Shown here piece by piece: positions 26,010 to 37,800 of a DNA stretch of 64,000 bases; positions within the stretch are counted from its first letter, which is position 1; each line of letters begins with the position of its first letter. The position numbers were made by a program, and so were the translations under genes. The notes below the pieces were generated by a model. That model searched no databases. It was given only the letters and a program-made list of their open reading frames with translations, and was not told where the DNA came from. The DNA lies in NCBI GenBank assembly GCA_973895155.1, contig OZ316895.1, positions 5,642,001 to 5,706,000 of the forward strand, written 5' to 3'. This DNA is from Marsupella aquatica (taxonomy: Eukaryota > Marchantiophyta).

Positions 26010-26140
26010 AGTTGATTGCTTATGCTGAGTACAAAGCCACTACAGATAGGATTTTGATCGTCAAATTGTAGATAGGGAGGCCCGCGTTGATTGCTTATAC
26101 TGAGTACAAAGCCACTGCAGATAGGATTTGGAGAGCTCAA
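26010..26140. repeat. Tandem duplication, about 78 bp
   Basis: Two adjacent copies, at about 26012 and 26090, share ttgattgcttatRctgagta followed by caaagccactRcagatagga. The plus-strand frame through both reads LIAYxEYKATxDRI. This could be a fossil of coding sequence, but stops follow and no family is recognised. Confidence 0.8.
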
Positions 26141-26737
26141 ACTACAGACACTGCAGACAAGGAGGCTTGCGGAGGTTCAAGCCTGGATGAAAATAATACT
26201 AAACCGTGTGTGTGTCTCAGTTGGTCACCGATCTCCATGTGTTTGGCTATGCACACCGATGCATAAACAAAGCATGGAATACATCAAAGTAGAACAGAAG
26301 AGAGACAAGAAAATACTAGGAACATCTGGTGGCTCTGACCCTGAGATTGTGGGGTGTCAAAGTTGAGACCAGATGCCAAGGCTCACCTGAAGGGAAAAAC
26401 ACTATTAGGACTCAAATTGGGAAAATTTGAGAAAAAACAATGTGCGGCAAAAGAGAAAAAAATTTGGAAAGGGGTCCCCCATGCCTCTCTTTGTGCAAGT
26501 GGAAGCCTTACACAAAGTAGAATGGGGCTCCAAAGAGGGACGCTGCCCCTTTGCCCCCCCCAATGTACTTTTTCCCCACCCTATTACACCATTGATGTGT
26601 TCTAATCCAATCGTGATCGTCGGATTGAGAATCGGACGTCTCCACATTACTTGGACCGACCACCGAAAGTACTCATTACAATTTCACGACCGTCTTATGG
26701 GGTGCAATGGGCAACTCACCTTGACGATTCAAAAAAT

Positions 26738-26815
26738 TCTGCAAGGAGGTTTGAACTCAAGACCTCATGGGCGAATCCACAAGGTACTACCGCTGAGTCA
26801 CCACTCGAATTTGAA
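26738..26815 (-). repeat. tRNA-like (possible SINE head) segment
   Basis: On the minus strand, a TGACTCAGCGGTAG block (A-box-like) is followed about 30 bases later by GAGTTCAAACCTC (B-box-like), the layout of a tRNA-derived SINE head. A T-rich run (aattttttg) follows. It does not fold into an evident full cloverleaf, and no target duplication was found, so it may be a fossil or chance. Confidence 0.4.
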
Positions 26816-27487
26816 TAATGGAGGACAGAAGGTAAATTTCTATTGGGACAGATACATGGGCCGTGGCCCTGCACAAGAAGCTGCGTACGTCGTATGCGAC
26901 CTGCCCGGCTGCCCGAGGAGTTTTTGAATTTCAAAAATTTGTCTCAACCAATGAGATTGCAGAGAATGAATTCTTGGTATTTCTCTTCAAATACTGACTC
27001 AAATGGGGCAGCATTTTTTCCCAGACGTAGATCTCGCTGAGATCTATGTTTCGATACCAAGATCGCATCCAATGGTCAAGAATTGGCAAAGGTACGAGGG
27101 AAAATACACGTGTCGACAAGCAGGCGGAGCACCTGCCCCGAAGTTCCCTTGGACCACACAAGCATTAAATGAGGGCTCCAGGTTACCCGGAGTCCTCTGA
27201 CGCCTGAAATACCCGCATGCGTGGTTTAAGAGTGCTAGTCACATTAGGAACAGATACCAGGCAGGAACCTGGTACACAGGTACGGGTACCACTGGTTGGA
27301 CCGTGTGTGACTGGTGGCCTGATTAGTGTTGTTGGCTTGCTGGCATGTTGTCATGGATGGCCTTTGTACTTGGGGGTCGGCCGTTTGGGTTGGGGCTTGT
27401 TTTTCTCAAAAAAAACAAAGTCCTCCGGCAAGGAGTGGGCCCAAGGACATTCTGTTTGTGAAGTGTTTAGTTTGTCTAGGATCTTAG

Positions 27488-27505
27488 ACCACCTCTAGAG
27501 GTGGT
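27488..27505. other. Perfect 18-bp palindrome
   Basis: ACCACCTCTAGAGGTGGT reads the same on both strands, with no spacer. It lies in non-coding DNA. It may be chance or a footprint of an excised element. Confidence 0.9.
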
Positions 27506-27766
27506 AGAACTCTAAACATATTTTCCAAACTTTGGCTCCTTCTTCAAGAAAGTTGTGTTGAACTTCTTTTCAACACATTTTTGGTCTGGAGTCAATCTAT
27601 AGAACAAGAAGTGGCCAGTTTGCTTTGGTTAGAAAAGTCAAAAGTGTCCCCAACTTTGTGTACCGGCACCTTATGGTGTTACCTTGTTCTGGAGCTTACT
27701 CAGGTCATTTGTCTTATTAAGATTTTTAGATGAATTTTTGGAGTTTGGAATTATGTTTACTCTCTT

Positions 27767-27928
27767 AATGTTTTTAATTTTTGTTTGAGACCCCTCCTTT
27801 AGGTCTATATTTATTTTTCAATCATGTACATCCTTTGTTAGAATATAATGTTTTTAATTTTTTGATTGAGACCCCTCCTTTTGGTCTATATTTATTTTTC
27901 AATCATGTCCATCTTTTGTTAGAATATG
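27767..27928. repeat. Tandem duplication, about 80 bp
   Basis: Two adjacent copies, starting at about 27767 and 27847, share aatgtttttaattt, gagacccctcctt and tatatttatttttcaatcat. They differ by a few substitutions and a 1-bp indel. Confidence 0.85.
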
Positions 27929-28887
27929 TTGTTTTATCTTTGTACTCAAGTTATATTAAATTGATTTTCAATGCACAATAGATACCTAAACCCTAAGCTA
28001 TCTATTTGGAAGAGCCTGATGGAATCCTAGATTTGTGAGAGAAACAAACTTTTCACCCCCTCTACTCTTAACTAGAGCTCAGAGTTATGTTTCCTAAGTT
28101 TATGGTTTTCAGTAACTCACGTGTCTCTAGCCGAAGTCATTATGAGTAAAAGAGGCCCACAATTTTTTTTGAAAGGGATTCACAATAGTTAAGGCCAAAA
28201 CTCAGTTGTCTACTAGAAAAATGGCAGGTGGGGATATAAGTGGGGCCAACACTTTGTAAAGGAATAAGAGGTGAGGAGAAGACACTTTGTAAAGGAATAA
28301 GCATTGAGGCACAAGTACTAGGTCACCCAAAATTAGTATATTCTTGCTTGAAAGGGTTTACTAAAAAAATCCATCCAAAGTAACTCTGAAAATGGATGAT
28401 TAATTATTCTTCTCAACTTAGGAATCCTTTTCAGCGGAAACACTACAAGGCAAACTCGTTCACCTTTTTGGAAGTAATCTTCACACTTTAAAGTACCTTA
28501 AAATAATATTTGTTTTCTCATTTATCTAGATATGATAGTCTTAAAAGGTTTTTATTACCATTTGGGGAAGCTGGTTCAAAGTTTGAGAAAACCTATGGTG
28601 TTGTCTCCCATTGGGCCCATTCTCTATGGGTTCAGTAGAATTATTTTTTCTAATTTACCACTCACACTAATTAGATGTTAACGTTAATAGCCATGAAGGG
28701 TGTCATTAATTTAGTTGAATCTGCAAATAGATTTATAATGCTCTATGACTCATCTTTGGGGTTGCTTATTAAGAACCACTAACTTGAATATAGTAGCCAA
28801 ACAGGGCATTGTGTGCCACAGTGTCCTGAAAAACATGGCATTAGCTCAAGTTTTGAGGGGCTATTGTTGCCCATATTGTTATGATAG

Positions 28888-29445
28888 CAGGACATTAATA
28901 CACTTGAAAGACCTAATATAATTTTTCTTTTACTATTTCTGGTAGATCTAGATGGCAACTTTCCTAACGAGGAGGTATTCTATGTTGCAAGCAAACAGGA
29001 GATTTTGATAGCGAGACAATAATGGCTCCAAATTTCAGTTGCTTTTTGGTGCCTTTTACATTTTGTGTGTTTTTTTAAAAACTCCAGATGGCTAGCGAGC
29101 TCGCTAGTCAAAAGGGAGTCCCCAAAAGGGATGTTACCAACCAGGTAGTTGATAGCGAGGCAGTTGCATGTAGAAAAATAGAGGTCATGCAAGAATTTTT
29201 TTTGCTCGTGCGAGGAAAAGTTTTACTGTTTGCTCGCACGTTACAATTACCCCCTAACGAGCCCATCCAAGTCTTGAGTGTGCATTCTTGTCAATAAATG
29301 GGTGGACATAGATAGAAAAATTGTGTAAGGCATTAAACATAAATTTAAACTCTGTTTGTTTAGAGGGCATGACAATGTGTGTCATAATGCTTTGGTAACA
29401 GGACCTCAATACACTTAAAGACCTAAGAGATTTCTTTTATCTTTA
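28888..29445. repeat. Diverged direct repeat pair around GCGAG-rich DNA
   Basis: Similar segments at about 28888-28935 and 29399-29445 (aggacNtNaatacactt then aaagacctaa) flank about 460 bp. That interval contains several GCGAG words and a perfect 16-bp palindrome, CTAGCGAGCTCGCTAG, at 29092-29107. This might be a decayed mobile element, but no open frame or clear termini support a class. Confidence 0.45.
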
Positions 29446-30451
29446 TTCGTTTTAGTAACCATAGAGTAGAATCTCCTTAATTAGCTGATCCAAATCTTGA
29501 CTGCATTCCCCACAAATTCCCTGAAATTTGCAAAGTGAAAAACGAAGAAGGGGCATTCAGTGAACAGGAAAGTAGCACCCTTCTAATATATGCACATCCA
29601 TCGGCCATAATCCTCTATGACTGGATTTGTGGATGTAAAAGCAAGGCTGAAAAAAAGTATATGCCACTTGGAGAAATCTCTCAATATGAAAGAGGGCCAA
29701 TGAGAGTCTTCTTTTCATTTCATTTCATGCCTTCAAAGCCATGCTGGCCAGATCAGTCCACGTGTGATGCACCCTTATCCCTCCAACTCAATCCCTCCCT
29801 CAGATCAGATAGATGGCTGACAGACAGCCCAATGCAATCCACCTCATGCAAAGTTACCCAGAACAGAAAACCAGCTGAATTGATGCCAATGAGACAGACA
29901 GAAGGCGAAGGACTGAGGGAGGAACCAATGGAGGATCCAGTGATGGATTTCATAAACACGAGCACAAATGTCAACTCCAATACAACATCCACAGAAGTGT
30001 TGGGTTTCTGAAGACCACTTGATGTTCTAGTTTGGATGTCCAAGAGGGTTTCACTGCATCGCCTGCTGTGTGAGGACAAGGAATGGTAATGGAGAAGAAG
30101 AATGGCAGTCCTCTGATTCAGAGCCTGGGGAGAGTCGATTCTAGTGAGGAGGCTGGATAGTGATGAAACCCGTGGACGGAATCTGCTGCCTCGGGATCAT
30201 CTCTATTGCGGTTGGGAAACAAAAAGAGATATCTGTGTTGAGAATTGCCACATTGCCCTGAATTCTAATCAGGGAGCGGAAAAGAGAGAGAGAGATAGGG
30301 CAACTCTGCACAGAATGGTGAAGGAACTATCAATGTTCAGCTGGGATCAAGGCAGCGCTGCTGCATAACGAGATGCCCCTTTCAGAGACCCTGCATTGCA
30401 CGTGATCACTTTCTTTGGGCAATGCTCTGAGAGAGGGGGAGAAAGAGAGAG

Positions 30452-32332
30452 ATGACGTCCTTCGCGATGCACTGCTGCTGCTGCTCCCCTCTCATTACCC
30501 ACCCTACCAGGGCCTTTTCCTATTCTTCCGCCGGGACTACAAATGGAATGATTTCTCCCGCGCCGCGCATGAAAAGACGCTCATCATCAGTACCACTATC
30601 GGCATCAGCATCAGGAGCTCCTCGCGTGCAGCAACAGCAGCAGCGGAGTGATTCAGACAAGGACGAGCATGGCCATGTGCACAGGAGGAGCGCCATGGGA
30701 CACAAGGGTGAAGTGGTCTCCGAACTCTCTTCTCCGTCTGCCTCCGATGCCTCCTCTTCTCCCAGTGCGTCGTGTATCTATTATCATCGTAGGGACATTT
30801 TCCATCTCGCTGCAGGAGCAGCTGTGATGGTAGCACAGCTGATGCTAGGGGGCTGGAAGGAAGCTACAGCAGCTGCTGCAGAAGAGGAAACTGCAATGCC
30901 CACCAACCCGCCGTCAAAACCCGCCATTAGTGATGGTAAGGTTGACACAACCATTACAGACAAGGTGTACCTGGATTTGAGCATCTGCCCTAGTGCATCC
31001 AGATCTGATCGGACTCTGGGGAACACATCACAGCTTTGCACTGTTGGGGAGCCCCTAGGCCGCATTGTGATAGGACTCTATGGACGGCTGGTACCTCAAA
31101 CGGTGACGAATTTCAAGGCCATGATCACTGGAGCAGTAGGGACTTCCTATTCAGGCACCATTTTCCACCGTGTGCTCGCTGGGCAGTACATTCAAGGGGG
31201 GAGGCAGGGTTCACGGGAAAAGGGGGAGGTATCTGGGCCTCTGTACAAGCTAGAGAGCAACAAGGAAACTGTTAGTGCGAAGTCCTACAAATTAACCCAC
31301 ACTCGCCCCGGGACTGTGTCCCTGGCCCTTGCTGAGAATGATGATGATGAAAACCTGAAGCTGGACGTGGACTATCGAAATGTTCAGTTCCTTATTACCA
31401 CAGGTGAGCATGGCAAGTGATTGCCTTGCTAGCTTTTTATTTGTCTTGGCTGGCTACTAGCCCTGCCTTGGAACAGAGCTCTCATGAGCTCATGGTTAGT
31501 ATGAGAATCGTCTGCACGAGAAATTTCGAGGCATTCAAGAGATCAGATTGAAGAATTCTTTAAAGCATTGAATAATGTCTGAAGTTATCAGTGTCCGTGA
31601 ACGAAGATTTCTCTACCGAATCTAATAGCCAGGTCCCTTTCTGACGTGTTTCACTGTGTGCATTGTACAGGTCCAGGGCCTGCCCCTCAATTGGACAATC
31701 GAAACATTGTTTTCGGAACGGTTCTGGAAGGTATTGAATGCTTCTTCATTCCATTATCTCCAGTCCTTGTCGGTATTTTGTCTGAACGCATTCCTCTGCT
31801 CAATGAATATTATTCCTCTTTTCTGAGCTTTTTTTATCATCTGAATTGTATTTGGCATCCAGGCTGGATTTGCATCACTTGCTTACTGAACGCTTGTATT
31901 TTCAATAGAATTCTTGTATGTGATTCCCCTTCGAAAAATGGTGGACTAGTACTTTAGAAGTCAATCCCAGCTGAAGTGTTCAATCACAAGGCTCTAATGT
32001 AGCTGTTTTTTAAATAACTTCCACGTGAATCGGAATGAATATTTCAAGGAAAGATGCAAACAGTCCCGCTTGTTGTCTTCGCCCCTGTACTAACAATTCG
32101 AACAATTGTTGTACTCCTCACAGGGTTAGATGTTGTTGCCGCCGTAGCAAATGTTCCAACATACCGGCCCAGTGAGAAGATTAAACAGTTTAATGACTTC
32201 GCTTCTTTCTTAGGTGATGAACGAGCTGCAAATGCACGTAATTTCTGGGACAGGCCCCTTAAATCAGTCGTCATTACTGGGTGTGGAGAAATTCCTCTCG
32301 GTTTGCCTGTTTTCCCTCCAGGGCTTCCTTAA
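30452..32332 (+). CDS. CYP28: CYP28-like plastid peptidyl-prolyl cis-trans isomerase
   Basis: Three exons, 30452-31403, 31671-31730 and 32124-32332, join in frame to give 406 residues. Residues 1-110 are Ser-rich and basic, with a Q run and no domain, as in a plastid transit peptide. RR at 113-114 precedes a hydrophobic stretch (about 116-135) and an Ala-rich segment, which looks like a Tat-type thylakoid-lumen signal. The cyclophilin-like domain starts near DTTITDKVYLDLS (about 166) and holds PLGRIVIGLYGRLVPQTV, IFHRVLAGQYIQGGRQG, LAENDDDENLKLDVDYRNVQ, LDNRNIVFGTVLEGLDVV and YRPSEKIKQFNDFASFLGDE. These match Arabidopsis CYP28, a predicted lumenal cyclophilin. Unlike my recollection of Arabidopsis CYP28, the F-H-R and Q-G-G blocks are kept here, so isomerase activity is plausible. 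The start is the first ATG of the open first exon; a downstream ATG could serve if the leader is long. Confidence 0.92.
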
Positions 32333-34889
32333 TGAAATAATCCAGTATATGCATCAAGACCAAAGCTTTATGAATCTGATTGGAATCTGTGGATCACATT
32401 CTACTTTGTTATTGTCCCTGTGTGAGTTGGACTCAGGCTGGATAATATATGCATAAAGTGCGACGGCTTGAGTAGTCCAAGGATAGAGATATGCCTACCG
32501 CAAACAGATATGAGATTGCCGAAGAGTACAGCAGAGATGCATAGGGAACAAATTATAACCTCAAATACGGTGGCGTTTGAGTTTGACCGCGACAAAGACA
32601 GCAAGATAAAGCAATGCATTGTGACCCAAGATGTGCTAATGCAACTTTTGACCAAAACAAATCTGCGATAGTGCAGGTTGGCTTGGCTCCAACAATGCTT
32701 GAAGTAAGGATGCCGTGACTCAAACTCGAGAAAGCTCGGGAAACTTACCCGGGTTACCAATTATGAACTTTGACAAACAATTGCACATGCATTTAAGGAA
32801 AAATGGCAGCACTTCAAGTACATTGGATGGTGTGTAATCTCTGATCGGTAAGTGATAGTACCTCAACTCTTTGAACCCAGAGACGACCACAATTCGGGGA
32901 AACAAGCCTAGCTTGGTTACAAAAGCCGTGATGCGTGGCTGTCCTGCTAAAAAATAGGATGAAGTTCGGGTCCAACACTAACCTACTGGTGTAAACATTT
33001 GCTGCTGAGATCGAAGTTCTCGACAGCAATGATTAGCCGTAGTAATTGCAGTATTTGGAACAACTGCTGTGCATCTGCTGGTGAATTTTGCCCCAGTCTG
33101 CGGCTTAAGACTTCAATTGTTTCTAAGCGTGAGTTGCCAAACAGGCTGAGGTGCATTGGCAGGTGCTTCCATGAGTACGTTCACACCTATGAACGTGAGG
33201 CTGGGATATTTTCAAGTATTTCTCAAATCTAGACGTTCCCAAACCCATCCAAACATTTCTCAAACAGACGATCTCAAACACCTGGAAAATATTTCCAGCA
33301 GCGCTTGATCTTAGGAATTTAGCTGAGGGACCACACGAAATCCTCACTCCAACAATTCACAGCTTGACGTGCACCAGGGCGGTATCACCATGAAAAGTGT
33401 TCCTACTAATGCGGGCGGGAGATTATAAGGGAGCTAGCGACTTGCACTGAAAGCGTGAACAAATGTTATACGTTTTACGCGTCAAGTTTCACAGATCTAA
33501 ACAGCTGACTAAGAAAGGTGATTCACTGTGAGCCCCTTTAGTATCTCACAGCTCCACAGATTCAGGAACAACTGTCGATCAAGGTCCATTTCTGCCACTC
33601 CTGCAATCACTTGGACAAAATCAACGAACTCTCTGACAACTTTCCTGAAAGCACATCTCCACATCAGGTAAAAAACCAACACGAGCATCTATCCATCCTT
33701 GGCATAAGGCTGTTCCGTCTAGAAAGAAATGCCGTCTAGAAACAAAAGCAGCCGCATTGGTGAAAGGCTTCTTTCACGCCTCCCTAAAAAATTGCTGACA
33801 CTGGTTGGCATCTGTTGTTAACACCCTCCCTGGGTGTGACAGCTTTTATTGGTTTTGCACCATCCTGCGTCACATGAATCCTCTTTGTCTTCAATAAAAC
33901 AGAGCACCACAGATACGCACTCCCAAGGGTGTTGATTGCGGCAAATTCCGCCTTCAACCAATAAAAGCTTCAGTTTGGTTGCAAGACACAGTCTTCAGGA
34001 AATCAACAGCAACAGATTGAAGTAATAATAACCATCTCCTATATTTCCATCCCTCTTGAAATTCACAATATGACCTTTCCCTCTGCGACCCCAAAATAGT
34101 ACGAGGGCCCAACAACGTCAGAGTGAAAGGGGAGTCCAGATTAGCTTTGATTCTGATGAGAAAATAGAATTCATATCAGACTGCTGGCCATGACAACCTT
34201 TATTTAAAGAATTCGGTTTTGATACATAAGTTGGCTGCCAACAGGTACGATTCAACCCATTTTGTAGCTGGAACTAGGCCAACGTCCCGCCTGATCCAAG
34301 ACACATAAACAGCAGGCGTCTCTAAATCACCTCCAAAGCATTTGAAAGATGACTTACGTTGTACTAAACCATTGCAGAAAACACATTGGCTGGGTGACGA
34401 TAAACGATGACTGGTGAGGCTACTGCTGACCAGCTCGTTGAACACTCTGGTCTGACCCCTGTTGAGACTCTTCATCCTCCACATAACTGGTGAATGTATC
34501 AATAAGCCCTTCAAAGTACATAATCAGCATGTACAAAATGGACAAATTTTCAGAGACACATAACAAGCCGATGCTGGAAAAATCCCTGCATGTTAAAGCA
34601 ATATTCAATTGTTAGTGACTCCCCATAACTGACGGTCACCATGTTATTAATGCCATAACATAAGAAATTCTCAGACGATTGTTCATCAATGGAAGACGAC
34701 CGTTGGTAATGAAAAAAATACAACTCTACGATGGCCTACCAGGGTAATAATCCAAGACGACCTGAGAATCATAGCTTACCAATCTCACTATTGGATATAT
34801 CGGAGGAATGATTGCTGCTATGAGGTCACCGCATCTGTTGCAGTGTTCGAACAAAATGTACAGTTTCAACGCTTTCTCATAAAGTCTCC
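32333..34889. other. Intergenic DNA between convergent genes
   Basis: About 2.6 kb between the 3' ends of the plus-strand cyclophilin gene and the minus-strand PHD gene; the edges must contain their 3' untranslated regions. No gene is seen. A 14-bp inverted repeat (agcttttattggtt at 33841-33854, complement at 33956-33969) flanks about 100 bp and could fold back. Confidence 0.5.
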
Positions 34890-37800
34890 TTAATCTACCT
34901 CATCCTCACTGCTGCTGCTTTCATCTGTAGGGCGCCTGCGATTACGTATCCCGCGATGTACCACCATCTCTTCATCGTCTGTGCTGTAATTACTGGCTTC
35001 TTCTTCACTAGAAGGGGAAGATTCTGCTTCTGGTTCTTCTTCTTGGCTGGTCCCATCATCAGATTTAGATACCTCAGGTTTTCCGCTAGAAGCCTTCTTT
35101 GTAACATTCACAGGTTCATCTTCCCCATCTGTTCCGTCCTCAATTTCCACTCTCCGTCGCCTTCTGACTTGCCGACCCCCTTTACGTGCCTCTTCTAAAG
35201 CTTCCCCTCCTCGTTTATCTCCATCAGATTCTTTCCTACGCTTTAAAAACTTGCCGGTATCCAGATCGGAGTCTTTGAAGCCCAAGTGCTCATCCTCCTC
35301 ATCATCCGAGTCTGAAAGAGATTTTACCTCATTCCTTCGCCTTTTGCGGCCAGGATTGGTCTGGAAAGAAACACTTAACATAAGCAGAGTTTCGGAGAAG
35401 ATTCTATTCGACTAAAAACTGACAGCAAAATATTACAAAAAAACTCGGAAGTTCGAATTGATAGGACTGTGGATGTTTTACTTCGTCCCTACTCTCGACT
35501 CTGCTTTTGGTCAAAAAAATCAGTTTCACCATTCAGCCCCTGGGTCCCCGAAATTACTCACCTTCGGACCCCGACCCACAAGGTGAGCCCAGGCAGGTCG
35601 ATTCCTCAGGCAATCAAGGACAGCTAGACGATGGCTTGGATATGCATACCGCTCACCATTCGGCTTCCGTAGTTTGGACCAAAGCTGCGACAAACAAACA
35701 GTTGGTGTTAAGCACAAATGAGAGAATAAGGACTGTTGTAGGAAGATTGACACTCAAAGGAACTCTATGAGAATCAGCCAAACAGCACAATCCAAAGCTG
35801 TTAAAAAATCTAGTATGAAAGAACTCTACCCAGAAAATGTAAACAGATAAACTGGGCATGCTGAATCTTACAGGTAATACAGCTTCACAAACATCTTCGT
35901 ATGACAGCTGATGGTCTCGACTGCTCAAAACCTCGTCAATTAGCCCTGCAGACGGATAACATCAATTTCCAGCACAACAGTGAAATAACAAATTTTCATT
36001 TCTGTTCCACTAGAATGTGCACACCAATGACCAAAGGCAGAAGATTCTGAACAGAAGGTCTACGATTAATTGAGTCATTTGACTCAGAAAGATGAGGGCA
36101 ACAACATTGTTCCAAACAATCAGACCGGTCATTCATGCCGTAACTAAGTATCTGAAACGTTAATTAGCGTTTGTAACATTTGGTCAATTTACTTAATTAA
36201 CGTTTCAGATACCTGGAAGAGTAAGAACGTTGCTCTGAGCTGGACTCTTCTTGTCCCCTTCTTGACTCTCATCGTTGCCAGGAACAATTATGGACAAATT
36301 TCCTTTGGCAAAACCATGGTGCCGAGAATTGCCTTCGACAGATCCTGACTTTTCTTTGGTAGAGAAACCATCCATTGATCCATTACGGCCAGATTTCTCA
36401 ATGGAAACCTTCTCATCGTCCATCTTGTTGTCGTCTGACCTCTTTCCTCCACTCTTGGCCCCCTCCTCTCTCGATGTATCTTTATGACGATCTTCCCTGG
36501 TTCTTTTTCTTTGAGCCTACACAACAGAAAAAAATGCTCAAGACTTCACAAAACAACGAGTAAAGTTGTACACCATCGGAACAGAGATATGCAAGACGAA
36601 AATGTCAGCCAATGCGGAAAGCCACAACAATGCAAAACAAGACGTAAAAGAATAATGGCGGGGACGAGCGTACAGCCCTTGACAGCATACCAGTTGGTAG
36701 TCCTTATGATTAGGCCCACCACTTCCAGCAGAAGCAAAAGACCCCTTTGCTGACGAGAGGGAAGGTGACACCAGCTGTAAAGCTACTCCAGCTTGACGCA
36801 CCCTTGGTACACGGGGAACTCTAGGGGAACTATTCAATTCTTGATGCAATAAAAGAGCAAGCTGAATACACAAGGACAAATCATAAGGATCAGTCAAAGC
36901 GGACCACACGGGACAGCAAACAGTGCAAGAAAGAGCAACCGTGCATTAGGTGACGTCAAATTACACAACATGGAACCACTAAAGGAGACGCGTACCTTCT
37001 AAAGTAGAACACAAATGTGAGACTAAAGGCGATAATCGTATGGAATTCAGAAAGACGTACCAAATACCAAATACGAGACGTGAACAGACAAGAATATCGG
37101 CAAATGAGAAAGATAGACTTGCGAGACAAGCAACATACCTCTTCGTCCTTTAAAGTAGTGGCCACAGAACTTGTGAGGACTGTGGGAGGCGATCGCTTGG
37201 TCGAAACTTGAGGGGGAGGAGGAGGCATAGTTGCCATTGCTTTTGGAACCGGTGGCGCAGATGGCATGCTTGACTTCTCATCCTTGTGCGACATAGACTT
37301 GCTGTGATGTAATGCTGTATGTTTAGCAGAAGAGGGCGTGGAAGAAACTTTTGACGTACTTGATCCCGGGCCAGAATGGTGCTTCATTAGAGACGATCCT
37401 TTTGTGGGCACAAGGGAATATGACGACTTTCCAGATGACGGAGGTTTCGCACCTACAGGCTTTTCACTTGCTTTTAAAGCACCTTTACTGCTCGTATGGG
37501 TCGAATTCTTCAAATTTTCTTTCGCTGTTGTACTTGAGGAAGATCCGCTATGATTCATTCCTCGAGAAGATACGACACCACTTGTGGTTGTGGTTTTGGC
37601 CATGCTATTGCTTCCATCACCGGACTTCGTCACTGGCAGACTGTTGGATCTTGAAGATTGCTTAGACATACTCGGAACCTTTGTGGATTGAGGAGATGTT
37701 GGAAGAGAAGAAGAGGACTTTGAGGGCTGTAAGGTGCCAACTTGCTTGCTGCTGGAAACATTGGGGGTTAGAGAGCCTGATAACTTCGACGATGAATGAA

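Larger units (their letters stand above)
22332..30451. other. AT-rich gene-poor stretch
   Basis: About 8.1 kb between the BTB and cyclophilin genes. No gene is supportable. Open frames at 24719-25144 and 26427-26927 show no domain. The stretch contains a SINE, a tRNA-like segment and several tandem duplications, listed separately. The last several hundred bases before 30452 are the likely promoter and leader of the cyclophilin gene and contain GA-rich tracts (gagagagagag near 30285 and 30440). Confidence 0.5.

Noticed and set aside
26738-26815. Functional tRNA gene
   Set aside because: A- and B-box-like blocks are present, but acceptor and anticodon stems do not pair convincingly.
26427-26927. 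166-codon plus-strand open frame
   Set aside because: Runs through the tRNA-like segment and repeats; no domain.
34200-34514. 104-codon minus-strand open frame after the PHD gene stop
   Set aside because: Lies in the likely 3' untranslated region; no domain and no frame-keeping splice from the preceding exon was needed.
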